From positions 39,877 through 103,876 of the forward strand of contig JANQNG010000065.1 of the NCBI GenBank assembly GCA_028279685.1: a stretch of DNA of 64,000 nucleotides. Reading direction: 5' to 3'. The stretch is from Candidatus Nanoarchaeia archaeon. Its GTDB lineage: Archaea > Nanobdellota > Nanobdellia > Woesearchaeales > SKIA01. Below, in pieces: positions 1-8,171 of the stretch. Position 1 is the stretch's first letter, and each line of letters begins with the position of its first letter. A program made the position numbers and the translations under genes. The notes below the pieces were generated by a model. The model was not told where the DNA came from and searched no databases. It saw nothing but the letters and a program-made list of their open reading frames with translations.

Positions 1-2
1 TA

Positions 3-134
3 ATAGAAGATAAGCAGTATGATAATAGAAATTTTAGAAAAAAAATGATTACGTCAGGCATGGTTATAGAAACTGACTTAAGAGAAAGAAATGTATCCCA
101 CAGACCTGCAAAACTTTTCAAGTTTAAAGGGTGA
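3..134 (+). CDS. C-terminal fragment of a protein, possibly ribosomal S8e-like
   Basis: An open frame runs in from the left edge and stops with TGA at 132-134, giving about 43 residues. The segment ITSGMVIETDLRERNVSHRP resembles, from memory, the C-terminal part of ribosomal protein S8e (pattern ITxGxxIET then VTSRPGQ). The last residues (AKLFKFKG) do not match the usual S8e end, so the assignment is tentative. The stop codon lies inside the GGTGAT ribosome-binding site of the next gene, 4 nt before its ATG, which suggests translational coupling and supports the frame being coding. Confidence 0.45.
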   Translation: MEDKQYDNRNFRKKMITSGMVIETDLRERNVSHRPAKLFKFKG

Positions 135-138
135 TACT

Positions 139-411
139 ATGAAAAAAAGATTAGAGATTAGCATCTATGGAAGAGTTCATGGAGTTTCATTCAGATATCA
201 CGTAGCAAGAGAAGCAAATAAATTAGGGATTACAGGATCAGTGAAAAACACCAAGGATGCTGTCGAAATTATTGCCGAAGGAGATGAAGATACATTAAAA
301 GAATTCTTAGAGAAGTGCAAAGAAGGACCAGTATATGCACAAGTAAGTCATACGTACGAAGAATGGAAGAAATGCGCAAATACGTTTAAAGAATTCAAGA
401 TAGAATATTAG
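139..411 (+). CDS. acyP: Acylphosphatase
   Basis: This 90-residue protein has the usual acylphosphatase length and hydrolyses carboxyl-phosphate bonds of small acyl phosphates in the cytoplasm. The phosphate-binding loop GRVHGVSFRYH (residues 11-21) includes the catalytic Arg19, and Asn37 in GSVKN positions the water. A longer frame from position 91 exists, but the ATG at 139 is preferred because GGTGAT at 129-134 is a good Shine-Dalgarno site and the family begins here. It appears to be the second gene of an operon whose first gene runs off the window. Downstream it converges with a toxin-antitoxin pair. Confidence 0.93.
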   Translation: MKKRLEISIYGRVHGVSFRYHVAREANKLGITGSVKNTKDAVEIIAEGDEDTLKEFLEKCKEGPVYAQVSHTYEEWKKCANTFKEFKIEY

Positions 412-420
412 TAGAAGTGC

Positions 421-750
421 TTAACGAAAAAAACCAAACTTTTGAAGGTCTTCTTTTAATTTATCAATTACTTCCTGCTGATTGTTTTTTTTGCTCAATG
501 CTACAAATTTGATCAATAATTCTTTTAGCTCATTTTTTGTAATAACATGTTTTCGCTTTTCATCAACAATAAAGTAAAATCGAAAAGCTTTCAATCTTTT
601 CTCCCTTATGACTATGTTCGAGACTAAAGCGACAAAATCTCCTTCTGAAGGAGTAGTTTTGGCCAGCTTTCTTACAAGGTCTTTTGCTTCTGATTTCGAA
701 GAATGTTTTTTTAATTTTTTAAGAAACAATTTAGAGAACTCAACTACCAT
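421..750 (-). CDS. RelE/ParE-type toxin of a type II toxin-antitoxin pair
   Basis: A 109-residue basic protein. The stretch from RLKAFRFYFIVDEKRK to ELLIKFVALSKKNNQQEVID follows the RelE-fold pattern of central strands followed by a C-terminal helix, as in archaeal mRNA interferase-like proteins. The N-terminus (FSKLFLKKLKKHSSKSEAKDL) is the expected helical hairpin. Its ATG at 750 overlaps the last codons of the upstream antitoxin gene by 7 nt, the classic antitoxin-first arrangement. Family assignment is by pattern and context; catalytic residues cannot be fixed by eye because RelE homologues are very divergent. Confidence 0.7.
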   Translation of the reverse strand: MVVEFSKLFLKKLKKHSSKSEAKDLVRKLAKTTPSEGDFVALVSNIVIREKRLKAFRFYFIVDEKRKHVITKNELKELLIKFVALSKKNNQQEVIDKLKEDLQKFGFFR

Positions 751-938
751 TTTTCAATCTCTTCTAGTGCTTCACCTAATGATAACGTATCTGCACTGAA
801 AAAAACTTGAGTATTCTGTCTGGTTACCTCATGTTCAAATAGCCTATTAAGAACCTCATCCCATGTTTCTGATTTGTTTGCTATTTGTCGCAAGCGATCC
901 CTTGTTTCTTGCTGTAAAGGTATTGTTGTTAATGACAT
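744..938 (-). CDS. Small antitoxin, partner of the RelE-type toxin
   Basis: A 64-residue protein. Its N-terminus TTIPLQQETRDRLRQIANK then ETWDEVLNRLFEHE is the short strand-helix-helix pattern common in archaeal antitoxins paired with VapC or RelE toxins (a ribbon-helix-helix-like DNA-binding head). The acidic C-terminus (LGEALEEIEKW) would wrap the toxin. The start at 938 is immediately next to a perfect palindrome (939-954), with a TATA-like box further upstream, so the transcript should be leaderless and probably autoregulated. Confidence 0.72.
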   Translation of the reverse strand: MSLTTIPLQQETRDRLRQIANKSETWDEVLNRLFEHEVTRQNTQVFFSADTLSLGEALEEIEKW

Positions 939-954
939 CTTATAACATTATAAG
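939..954. promoter_or_regulatory. Palindromic operator of the toxin-antitoxin promoter
   Basis: CTTATAACATTATAAG is a perfect inverted repeat with 7-bp arms and a 2-nt centre. It touches the antitoxin start codon and covers the predicted transcription start: the AT-rich box TATATAAATA lies about 27 nt upstream of the ATG on the minus strand. Type II antitoxins usually repress their own promoters, so this is the expected site. The regulatory role is inferred. Confidence 0.5.
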
Positions 955-1075
955 TATCTTATATTTATATATTTTTCGGTTTTACTATTGATTCAGACAA
1001 CACAAAATAAAAGAGACATAAGTTTGGAGTTCTCAGCTTTCAGTCTCAGATAATCATCAACACTGACTAGTATAA

Positions 1076-1786
1076 TTAATACTTACTTTCAACAGAAAGA
1101 TGATCTAACTCACGAAGATGTTCAATCATCTCTATGTAAGGTTGCTTACCATAAAAAACAGTGACTGCATCAATTTCTGTACCATTTCTATATCGCTTAT
1201 TAAAATAATTAATAGTGCTATTCCTATAGAAGTTCGCAGCCGGTATCGCTCGACGAATATCTCCTTGAATCACTAGTTCCGCAAGTCTTCCTCTCACTTG
1301 CGCTAATTTTGCCACATCCCTATGATCTGATATTAATTTGTATAATCCATCAGCAGCATTATCATCAAGAATAACATCAATTTCATCCATCCATTTATTT
1401 GTTTTGACATGTTTTCTTATGTCTTCTCTGTCGTGCTCATCAAGCTTACTCAACACTTCATCAGTGAATTGCGTACAACAGATAATAGTATCAGGAGAGT
1501 ATTTATGCTCGTTAACATGTCCTGCATAAGCAATATCAAAGTGTGCTAATGTTCTGAAAACAAGTGGTTTCCATTGAATGTTATGAGGTTTCTTGTAGTT
1601 ATCTCCCCAGAATTTATAGAATAATTCTCTTTTATTTTTCAAATGGCCTGCTTTTCCTCTTCCTCTACAGCCAACTTCGACAAAATCAAAGCTCACATGT
1701 TCATTGAATGCTTCTATAGGAATACCTTCGATAGTAGAACGTGGAAATGCAAAATAGATACCTTCCTCACTCCCCTTCGCCAGCAT
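1076..1786 (-). CDS. Hypothetical protein, 236 aa
   Basis: Not recognised. It is a soluble protein without signal peptide or membrane segments. It contains four cysteines (VGCRGRGKAGHL and DTIICCTQF) and a charged C-terminal half (HDREDIRKHVKTNKW). The N-terminal region (YFAFPRSTIEGIPIEAFNEHV) and GRGKAGHLKNKRELFYKFWG suggest a nucleic-acid or nucleotide-binding protein, but no catalytic motif is clear. The ATG at 1786 lies about 27 nt downstream of TTTTTATAG on the minus strand, fitting a leaderless transcript. It stands alone between the toxin-antitoxin pair and the SpoIIM-like gene, so it may be accessory. Confidence 0.75.
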   Translation of the reverse strand: MLAKGSEEGIYFAFPRSTIEGIPIEAFNEHVSFDFVEVGCRGRGKAGHLKNKRELFYKFWGDNYKKPHNIQWKPLVFRTLAHFDIAYAGHVNEHKYSPDTIICCTQFTDEVLSKLDEHDREDIRKHVKTNKWMDEIDVILDDNAADGLYKLISDHRDVAKLAQVRGRLAELVIQGDIRRAIPAANFYRNSTINYFNKRYRNGTEIDAVTVFYGKQPYIEMIEHLRELDHLSVESKY

Positions 1787-1841
1787 AGTATTTTATAGTT
1801 ATCATCTATAAAAATATTTACTATACTACAATAGATACTTT

Positions 1842-2690
1842 CTAGAAAAACAACGGTGTGACCCACACCTCAAGAACTCCTGCAATGAACAAGATCCCGA
1901 TGGCTAACAACAACAAATCAGACGAATCTAAAATAATGTGCTCGAATCGTCTCGTTTTCCAATCGTGTTTAATAATAGCCACACTTATTATCCCTCCTGC
2001 TAATGCAGCAACAAAATACGCAAGTATTTCAGGAATGCCATGAATAACGTATTTCATTAATCCTATTGAGACAACATGAAAATAATTACCGATTTTCTCC
2101 CACCCTATCATTTCAGATGCTGCGATAAGATTAGTGCGAATAAAATTTCCTATTGCAGTTCCTATGACTGAAGCATTCCATGACAATACAAAGATTGCAC
2201 CCGCACCATATAAGAAAGAAAATAAGATACAAAAAATTAACACCCTCACATTATTCATAAATATTTTCGTGAATAAATCAAGCTTAACAGAATTTCCTAC
2301 CACATTAGCATTAATATTGTTAATAGTATCCACTTGAACATTAAAGAGATTGCTGATGTTTGTCGCAGGCAATACCACATACCATAATGCACAAGCCAAT
2401 GTAATACCTAAGAAAAGCATCATAAAAACCTTCAACGCCTTAGAGTGCTCTTTCAATAACGCTTTCTCTTCAAGATCCTGCAAATCTTTTTCCTCTTCGT
2501 AGCGTATAGTGTTATAGATTAAAGGAACACAAGCGAGCGAAGTAAGAAAGACCATCACCAAACTCGCGTATTTTTCAAAAATAAGCAATCCTAGAAATGA
2601 AGCTACAGAGGCATATAAGAATCCTAAGAAAGCCATCCTCCATGGTTTGTTCTCTGCATCAAAAGGATTGCTTAATGATTCCAAGACCAT
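1842..2690 (-). CDS. SpoIIM/DUF95-like integral membrane protein
   Basis: A 282-residue protein with about six hydrophobic segments: two near residues 19-60, one near 88-110, one near 148-175 and two in the last 80 residues. The long loop after the third segment (NLFNVQVDTINNINAN) followed by FMNNVRVLIFCILFSFLYGAG, then GLMKYVIHGIPEILAYFVAA, matches the Stage II sporulation M (DUF95) pattern of an N in the central helix and HG(I/V)xE near the end. In archaea this family is widespread with unknown function. The start at 2690 lies about 27 nt after CTATTTAAAC on the minus strand. Confidence 0.75.
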   Translation of the reverse strand: MVLESLSNPFDAENKPWRMAFLGFLYASVASFLGLLIFEKYASLVMVFLTSLACVPLIYNTIRYEEEKDLQDLEEKALLKEHSKALKVFMMLFLGITLACALWYVVLPATNISNLFNVQVDTINNINANVVGNSVKLDLFTKIFMNNVRVLIFCILFSFLYGAGAIFVLSWNASVIGTAIGNFIRTNLIAASEMIGWEKIGNYFHVVSIGLMKYVIHGIPEILAYFVAALAGGIISVAIIKHDWKTRRFEHIILDSSDLLLLAIGILFIAGVLEVWVTPLFF

Positions 2691-2744
2691 TTCTTAACTT
2701 CGTTTTGAGAAGTTTAAATAGCTTTCTACAAAAAAAATATCTCC

Positions 2745-2767
2745 AATTATTTTCTATATAGAAATAT
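2745..2767. promoter_or_regulatory. Long palindromic element between divergent promoters (copy 1)
   Basis: The core TTTCTATATAGAAA is a perfect 14-nt palindrome (2751-2764). The whole 23-nt segment is identical to 21728-21750 upstream of aIF2-beta, 19 kb away, and a shorter match (TTCTATATAGAA) is at 21145-21156. Here it lies between the SpoIIM-like gene and the divergent Lrp-like gene, upstream of both TATA boxes. Such exact conservation in AT-rich intergenic DNA suggests an operator or activator site. The bound protein is unknown. Confidence 0.5.
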
Positions 2768-2823
2768 TATCTTCTTTGTCTTGAGAAGGCAAAATTTATA
2801 AGAAAGAAGCTTATTGGGTTTTT

Positions 2824-3168
2824 ATGATCGTTGTATATATGCTCATAGGGGTCCGTCAGGGGAAGCTAAAAATAGCGCATTCTAAACTCAAATCATTTCC
2901 TGAAGTGACCGAAATTCATGAAACATATGGACAATATGACATCGTTGCTAAGGTACAATGCAACACCATGCCTGAACTTAAAGAATTCATCCAAAACAAG
3001 ATTCAAATTACTGAAGGTATCAAATCCACAGAAACATTAATTGCTAACGATATCGAAGAAGAAACAGAAGAACTTATTGAACAAGCAGAAACTGAAGCGC
3101 AAGTAATTAAGAAGAAAGCAAAAGATGACTACGTCGTTACTGATGATGGTCAAGAAGTGCTGGAATAA
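2824..3168 (+). CDS. Stand-alone Lrp/AsnC effector (RAM) domain protein
   Basis: A 114-residue protein whose first 75 residues follow the Lrp/AsnC C-terminal ligand-binding fold: a strand (IVVYMLIGVRQGK), a helix, VTEIHETYGQYDIVAKVQ, then a helix (MPELKEFIQNKIQ) and a final strand (GIKSTETLIA). No helix-turn-helix domain is present, so it resembles the SraA/RAM-only archaeal proteins that bind amino acids and oligomerise. An acidic, Glu-rich tail (residues 78-114) is unusual for the family. Start 2824 lies 27 nt after ATTTATAAG, so it is probably leaderless. It is divergent from the SpoIIM-like gene across a shared palindrome. Confidence 0.82.
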   Translation: MIVVYMLIGVRQGKLKIAHSKLKSFPEVTEIHETYGQYDIVAKVQCNTMPELKEFIQNKIQITEGIKSTETLIANDIEEETEELIEQAETEAQVIKKKAKDDYVVTDDGQEVLE

Positions 3169-3348
3169 TAATGAATTGAAATACAGCACACCACTAATAA
3201 CATTTTCTTTGTCATAAATCCATTACAAAATGTTTCTTGTGTAAAACTCTCTCCACAAAGCATGTTCTTCAAGAAGTCTCATAAACCAAAACATTTATAT
3301 ATAAACACATTCTTTATTGATATAAATATATATCAAATATTAATAAAA

Positions 3349-3621
3349 ATGGCTCAAATTATCTTAGAAAAAAACAAGCACTCACCTAGATTAAATACTG
3401 TTCTTATGGTGGAAGAAACATTAAAAAAAGTTGGTGAGCTAATTACTGTTGCTGAATTGAAAAGACGACTTCCTAAGAAAGTTATGCATCAAACACTTTT
3501 GCAAATACTAGATTATTTGCAAATAAGTGGAAAAATACTTATTGGAACAAAAGGCATCCTTTGGATTTTTACTGAAAGAAAAGAATTAGATAAGCTCATT
3601 AATTCAGGAACGGAAGTTTAA
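3349..3621 (+). CDS. Small winged-helix DNA-binding protein
   Basis: A 90-residue protein starting with MAQIILEKNKHSPRLNTVLM. A helix, then ITVAELKRRLPKKVMHQTLLQILDYLQ (recognition helix region), then a wing (GKILIGTKGILWIF) form a compact winged helix-turn-helix. The frame is open from 3262, but the AT-rich promoter (TATATATAAA at about 3296, TATAAATATA at about 3321) lies in that extension, so the ATG at 3349 is chosen. Its stop overlaps the stop of the convergent RelE-like gene by 2-3 nt. It may be a stand-alone regulator. Confidence 0.75.
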   Translation: MAQIILEKNKHSPRLNTVLMVEETLKKVGELITVAELKRRLPKKVMHQTLLQILDYLQISGKILIGTKGILWIFTERKELDKLINSGTEV

Positions 3622-3980
3622 CGTTTTTTATATTTGAATTTTTTATCATAATTTTTATGGTCTAAAATATCAAGAATAAAACATATTATTTCTATTTGGT
3701 CTCCTTTAATTGTATAAAGCATTCTCCAGAATTGAGACAGTTCAACCCTCCAAAGATTGTCAACACCATATTCTCTTGGAATTAACTTCTTTGGAATATT
3801 ATCTCCGTAAAACGGATTATTTCTGATAAATTCTATTTTTTGTTTTATTGATTTTAATAATTGCATTTCTGGTGTGTTTTCTTTTCTTTCTTTTAATTGT
3901 TCGCCAACCAAAGTATTTAATTTTTTGAATTCTTCATCAGCACAATTGATCATGATTATTCTTATTTTTCTATTCATCAT
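3618..3980 (-). CDS. RelE/ParE-like toxin-type protein, solitary
   Basis: From the ATG at 3980 (or the adjacent one at 3977) the product is 120 residues: an N-terminal helix pair (ADEEFKKLNTLVGEQL; LLKSIKQKIEFIRNNPFYG), then NLWRVELSQFWRMLYTIKGD, then an acidic strand and the end HKNYDKKFKYKKR. The WRxELxxxWRMLYT plus D-H-x-x-Y-D ending is typical of RelE-superfamily proteins of the archaeal YafQ/RelE kind. GAGAGG just upstream is a likely ribosome-binding site, inside the last codons of Hef, so the two genes overlap by 8-11 nt. No adjacent same-strand antitoxin is seen; the convergent winged-helix protein could be one only if transcribed separately. Confidence 0.68.
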   Translation of the reverse strand: MMNRKIRIIMINCADEEFKKLNTLVGEQLKERKENTPEMQLLKSIKQKIEFIRNNPFYGDNIPKKLIPREYGVDNLWRVELSQFWRMLYTIKGDQIEIICFILDILDHKNYDKKFKYKKR

Positions 3981-6207
3981 AATTCCTCTCAACAATATCT
4001 TTGATTCTCTTTGCTTTTTCTTTTCCAATTTTCTCTACTTCTTTCAACTCTTTCTCAGAAGCAGTGAATACCTTCTTCACAGAGCCAAATTTTCTCAATA
4101 AAGGTTTGCTTAGTGCACCACCTACCCCTGGCAAAGAACCAACAATATATTCTTGTAAGTCTTTATCAGATAATGGCTTCGCTGTATGCATGGTAAAATC
4201 TTTAGAATCATCCTCTGCTTGTTCTCTTTTAGCAATCACACAAAGTAATGCAGAAGTTTCCATCATTGACTTCGTGAAAATAACAGGAACACCGTAACTC
4301 ACAGTGATATTTGCTAACATTGCTCGAATGGCATTAGGATGAATTTTTCTCTGCGAATAAATATCTTCATCACCTTGCACAATTAATATCGGCCGTTCAT
4401 ATTTTTTCAAATCAGGCAACTGCTGTAATAATCTACCGTCAATAATCGAATCAACAAAATCAGGAACTAATTTCAATTCAACACAAACACGAGAACTCAA
4501 CAAATAATCTCCAACATCTAATGCTGTCAAATCAACTTCCACTCCTTTCTCGACCAAATCCTTTACAATACCAGAACCTTTTTCTCTATGATCAATATAC
4601 ATATGAATTTTATCGCCATTATCCAATCTGAATTCGGTTTCGGGCAATGTTTGCTGCCTTGTACGAATAACAAGTTTATCACGAACTTTCTCCAATATTC
4701 TATACATTCTCTTCTCTTTATGATGTGAACTCCATTTATAGCCCTCGTCACGAGTGCCTTTTGTCATTAAAACTAACACTCTTCCCTTTGTCTGTCTGCC
4801 AGTACGGCCTCTCCTTTGAATCGTTCTAATAGCAGAGGGAACAGGTTCATAAAACACCACTAAATCAACTGCAGGAATATCTAATCCTTCTTCAGCAACA
4901 GAAGTAGCTAATAAAATATTAAATTCTCCCTCTTTAAATCGCTGAATAACTTTCTTTTGTTCCTTTTGCGATAAGCCAGAATTTTTCTTCTTAGCTTGAC
5001 CAACAAATACTTCACACGTAATCAGATAACTATCCAATAACTCTTTCAGTTTCATAATCTGATCACGATATTGATTAAAGATTATTATTTTGGCTTCGGG
5101 ATTTTCATGTGTTTCTTTGACAATAATCTTCTTCACAGCTTCAAGCTTAGGATGTTCTATGCCTTGCTTCAAAAGTTTCTCTGTTGTAATCAAAGCACTC
5201 CTGAAATTAAGATCTTTGACTAGATTCTGCACAGCTTTAACTTTTGTTGTAGATGCCTTATGCTGCAAATCAAGAAGATATTCATACACTGCCGTTAACC
5301 CTTGTGTTTCTACTAATTCAATAGCATGCTGTATTTTCATTGCTTCAGCGACGAGAGAAACTGATTTTAGCACCTCAAAATCACGCTCTCCTTTAGCCAT
5401 GCGTGCCTGCAAAGAAGATTGTAATTTCAACACATCCATTTTATTGGTGTTGGCGACAGAACCATAGAAATAACCGTATTTCTTGACTTCTTCTAGCTTA
5501 CTTTTGTAACAATCATACAAGAAATTACGAACTCTCTGCAACTCAGGAATAAAAGGAATTCTCACATACTTCACATCAGTATCTTGTACATACTCTTTCA
5601 CATCAGGATCATCAACCGTTCTTACTTCTATATTCTCGACGTATAAATTCTTCAAAATTTCATTAATAGAATCAGCATCAGTTCCGGGTGAAGCCGTTAA
5701 GGCCAATATCCGTTCATACTTTGCTTTCTTATGATACTGCTTTGCAATAAAAGTGTATGCATATTCTCCTACTGTCCTATGCCCTTCATCAACAACTAGT
5801 AAACTTACATCAGCTAGATTGATTCTTCTTGCGATAATATCGTTCTCTAATCCTTGTGGTGTAGAAAAAATAATCTGAGAGTTCTTCCACAATTCTTTAC
5901 GTTTTTCAGGCTTCACATGACCAGTAAACACAGCAATCTTTTCTTCTCCAATAGGATAATGCTCCTTGAAAGTCTCATGGTGCTGTTGCACTAATGGTCT
6001 TGTAGGACTAAGAAATAACACTTTACTCTTGGGATAATTATCTAATCTGTTCTTGGCTAACATCATAGCTATGAATGTTTTGCCCAATCCTGTAGGTAAA
6101 ACCACCAACGTGTTTTTGTTCACTGCGGTGGCTAATATGGTCTCCTGATACAATCTGGGAGTCAATCCAAAAGGGTTCTCTACAGCCATAACCTCTGGTT
6201 CAATCAT
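3970..6207 (-). CDS. hef: Hef-type helicase/XPF-family nuclease
   Basis: A 745-residue fork-processing enzyme (archaeal FANCM/XPF homologue). The N-terminal SF2 helicase has motif I LPTGLGKT, motif II VVDEGH, motif III LTASPG and motif VI QRRGRTGR. The C-terminal half is an ERCC4 nuclease domain (VGDYLLSS, CVELKLVPDF, SIIDGRL), ending in tandem helix-hairpin-helix motifs (LPGVGGALSKPLLRKFG; VEKIGKEKAKRIKDIV). The nuclease signature, normally ERKxxxD, reads ELKLVPD here, so the central Arg is Leu. The start at 6207 is preferred over 6228 because TTTATAAAG lies about 27 nt upstream of it and overlaps nothing coding. The gene overlaps the downstream RelE-like gene. Confidence 0.92.
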   Translation of the reverse strand: MIEPEVMAVENPFGLTPRLYQETILATAVNKNTLVVLPTGLGKTFIAMMLAKNRLDNYPKSKVLFLSPTRPLVQQHHETFKEHYPIGEEKIAVFTGHVKPEKRKELWKNSQIIFSTPQGLENDIIARRINLADVSLLVVDEGHRTVGEYAYTFIAKQYHKKAKYERILALTASPGTDADSINEILKNLYVENIEVRTVDDPDVKEYVQDTDVKYVRIPFIPELQRVRNFLYDCYKSKLEEVKKYGYFYGSVANTNKMDVLKLQSSLQARMAKGERDFEVLKSVSLVAEAMKIQHAIELVETQGLTAVYEYLLDLQHKASTTKVKAVQNLVKDLNFRSALITTEKLLKQGIEHPKLEAVKKIIVKETHENPEAKIIIFNQYRDQIMKLKELLDSYLITCEVFVGQAKKKNSGLSQKEQKKVIQRFKEGEFNILLATSVAEEGLDIPAVDLVVFYEPVPSAIRTIQRRGRTGRQTKGRVLVLMTKGTRDEGYKWSSHHKEKRMYRILEKVRDKLVIRTRQQTLPETEFRLDNGDKIHMYIDHREKGSGIVKDLVEKGVEVDLTALDVGDYLLSSRVCVELKLVPDFVDSIIDGRLLQQLPDLKKYERPILIVQGDEDIYSQRKIHPNAIRAMLANITVSYGVPVIFTKSMMETSALLCVIAKREQAEDDSKDFTMHTAKPLSDKDLQEYIVGSLPGVGGALSKPLLRKFGSVKKVFTASEKELKEVEKIGKEKAKRIKDIVERNYDE

Positions 6208-6308
6208 AGCTATTAAAAGATGATGCATCCTTTATAAAGAACTTCTGGTGAAATGTCGAGTGAGTCTAGTGGAGAAAGGCATATAAAGAAGTGGACAACT
6301 AGTAAGCT

Positions 6309-6965
6309 ATGGCTGAATTAACAGAAGAGCAAAAAAAAGCAGTAAAAGTATTTGGAAAATATATTAAAGTGCTAAGTATTGAACTAAAGAAACTGATTGA
6401 TAAAAAAACTGATGCTAATAGCGTTACTGAACATATTGGTCTTATTAATACCTTACTGCACGATCCTAACACCACAAAAGGACTTAAGCTGTTGGAATGG
6501 TATAACTATATACAAAAAAATATCAAAAATCTAGCTTCAAAATTCCCTACTGAAAATGAAACACTAAGCACAAAATATTTGAACTATTTTTGGAACTGTG
6601 GAAATGCTCTTATGCAACTAAAAAAAGGAGGTGGCTTCGTAGATCCGAACGATCCGGATGTTATCTTGTTCAGGGAAAAACTCAGAGGATTAAGTGAAGT
6701 ATTGCAAAATCTTCTTTCGACTTTAAGAAATTGTTTTCAAGATCTGAAGGAAGAAGAATGTGCAAAAATAAGAAACGCAACTGATCTTGTCAGAAAAGCA
6801 TTACAAAACAAAGAAATACGAGATACTCTCAAACAAGAAAACCTGCTTGATGAAGTAGAAGATACTATAGATGCTGTTGAATTAGCCCTAACTGAAAAAA
6901 ACACCAAAGAGCTCACTAATCAAATAGGTGATGTGAGCAGACTTATCGCATTTATTAAAGAATAG
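6309..6965 (+). CDS. Hypothetical helical protein, 218 aa
   Basis: Not recognised. The sequence is nearly all amphipathic helix, rich in Lys, Glu and Leu, with no signal peptide or membrane segment. It has a Gly-rich turn (LKKGGGFVDPNDPDV, near residue 105) separating two helical halves. Two Cys (RNCFQDLKEEEC) lie in the second half. The start is supported by CATATAAAG about 28 nt upstream (leaderless). It is the first of four plus-strand genes, each with its own TATA box, so it is probably an independent unit. A helical-bundle scaffolding role is possible but unproven. Confidence 0.78.
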   Translation: MAELTEEQKKAVKVFGKYIKVLSIELKKLIDKKTDANSVTEHIGLINTLLHDPNTTKGLKLLEWYNYIQKNIKNLASKFPTENETLSTKYLNYFWNCGNALMQLKKGGGFVDPNDPDVILFREKLRGLSEVLQNLLSTLRNCFQDLKEEECAKIRNATDLVRKALQNKEIRDTLKQENLLDEVEDTIDAVELALTEKNTKELTNQIGDVSRLIAFIKE

Positions 6966-7006
6966 CAGACTAAACGCATATAAAGAATTCTCTATTTGCA
7001 TCCTCT

Positions 7007-7285
7007 ATGCTGTTGAAAATACTCACCTTCCTCGATTTCCTTGGAGGTGTTATTTTGGTCCTTAATCACTTTGATATTTTTTATTGGAGACTGTCTTTAG
7101 CAGCAGGCATTTACTTCCTCATCAAAGGTTTTATTTTCAGATGGGATTGGATGAGCGTTATGGATATGGCTATGGGTTTATTCCATCTGCTTGTACTTAT
7201 AAACGTCAAAATATGGTTTTTCTTATGGATTTTTATAGCATTCACATTGTATAAGCTATTAGCAGGATTCATAGTATCTCGTTGA
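7007..7285 (+). CDS. Small integral membrane protein, 92 aa
   Basis: Three to four hydrophobic segments fill this protein (about residues 3-20, 27-45, 48-68 and 70-88), leaving almost no soluble part. Aromatic residues are frequent (FYWRLSLAAG, FRWDWMSVMD, KIWFFLWIF). The promoter contains GCATATAAAGAA about 30 nt upstream, very like the one in front of the previous gene. The function is not recognised. The neighbouring gene also encodes a membrane protein, but it has its own TATA box. Confidence 0.75.
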   Translation: MLLKILTFLDFLGGVILVLNHFDIFYWRLSLAAGIYFLIKGFIFRWDWMSVMDMAMGLFHLLVLINVKIWFFLWIFIAFTLYKLLAGFIVSR

Positions 7286-7320
7286 AAAACCTTTATAAAC
7301 ACCTTTCTCCTTAGAAACGT

Positions 7321-8103
7321 ATGGCTTTCTGGTTCGATAAAAAGAAAATCGATAAAAAAGAACGAAACGCTCTATTAATTACAGCATTTGTGTTTGCACT
7401 CGTTCTTACCTTCAGAAGCTGGGGTGCAGAATACTTTGATTTTGTTGAAGGATTTTTTAACCTTCTTTTTGTTACCATCTTAGGATATTTCTGCCTTACA
7501 TTCAGACTTTCTGCACAAAAATGGATGGGTTTTATCAAGGGATATCAAGTGAAATACTCTGCCAATGGCACAGGGTTGACTGTTGGTGTGCTCGTAGCAA
7601 TACTTACGAATGGCTTAATTCCTATTTTGACACCAGGTACTTCAAAACAAATTATCTTGAAGCACGGACATGTTGGAAAATGGAGAAGTTATTACAATAA
7701 AGGAAAACTCGCAGTAGTTGCATCTACTGGATTGGTGGTTTGCTTTATGCTCGCAGTTATCTTCAAAGCGTTATGGATGCTCACTATAGAGCACACAACA
7801 ATAGCTAAATTCTTTCTTTTCATGGCTCAATTTAACGCATTTACTGCAGTTTTTTCATTACTGCCTTTCGAATTACTTAGTATCTTTTGGCTAAAAGAAT
7901 TTATGAAACTACCTGATCTTCCTATTAGCGACGGACTTTATATCTTCAGTTTTAATAAATTCTTCTACATCTTCTGTCTTGGTTTTGCAGGCATCTATGC
8001 AGCATTAATACTATCTAATTCATCAGGTAATGTTATCTTAGCAGCAATCCTGGCTGCTGTAATAACATTTATCTATAAATTCTACCTCGCGAGAAGCGCA
8101 TAA
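7321..8103 (+). CDS. Multi-pass membrane protein resembling a degenerate M50 (site-2) protease
   Basis: A 260-residue protein with about six hydrophobic segments. The layout recalls archaeal site-2 proteases: a helix where HExxH should be (here RLSAQKWMGF), a re-entrant hydrophobic stretch (GVLVAILTNGLIPILTPG), and a late FNAFTAVFSLLPFE followed by LPISDG, comparable to the N-LLP-xxPLDG of M50. The zinc-binding His/Glu/His are absent, so if the relationship is right this is an inactive pseudoprotease. The comparison rests on pattern memory only. TTTATAAAC about 28 nt upstream supports the ATG at 7321 as a leaderless start. Confidence 0.6.
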   Translation: MAFWFDKKKIDKKERNALLITAFVFALVLTFRSWGAEYFDFVEGFFNLLFVTILGYFCLTFRLSAQKWMGFIKGYQVKYSANGTGLTVGVLVAILTNGLIPILTPGTSKQIILKHGHVGKWRSYYNKGKLAVVASTGLVVCFMLAVIFKALWMLTIEHTTIAKFFLFMAQFNAFTAVFSLLPFELLSIFWLKEFMKLPDLPISDGLYIFSFNKFFYIFCLGFAGIYAALILSNSSGNVILAAILAAVITFIYKFYLARSA

Positions 8104-8171
8104 CTGAACTATATATCTTGATGTTATTCCTGGTACGAAATCCTTTTAAACATAGACGTTATAACAATAAC

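Noticed and set aside
1025..1075. Possible C/D box small RNA on the minus strand (TTGATGA and several CTGA)
   Set aside because: The boxes are only 4-10 nt apart, leaving no room for guide segments, and no terminal pairing is seen.
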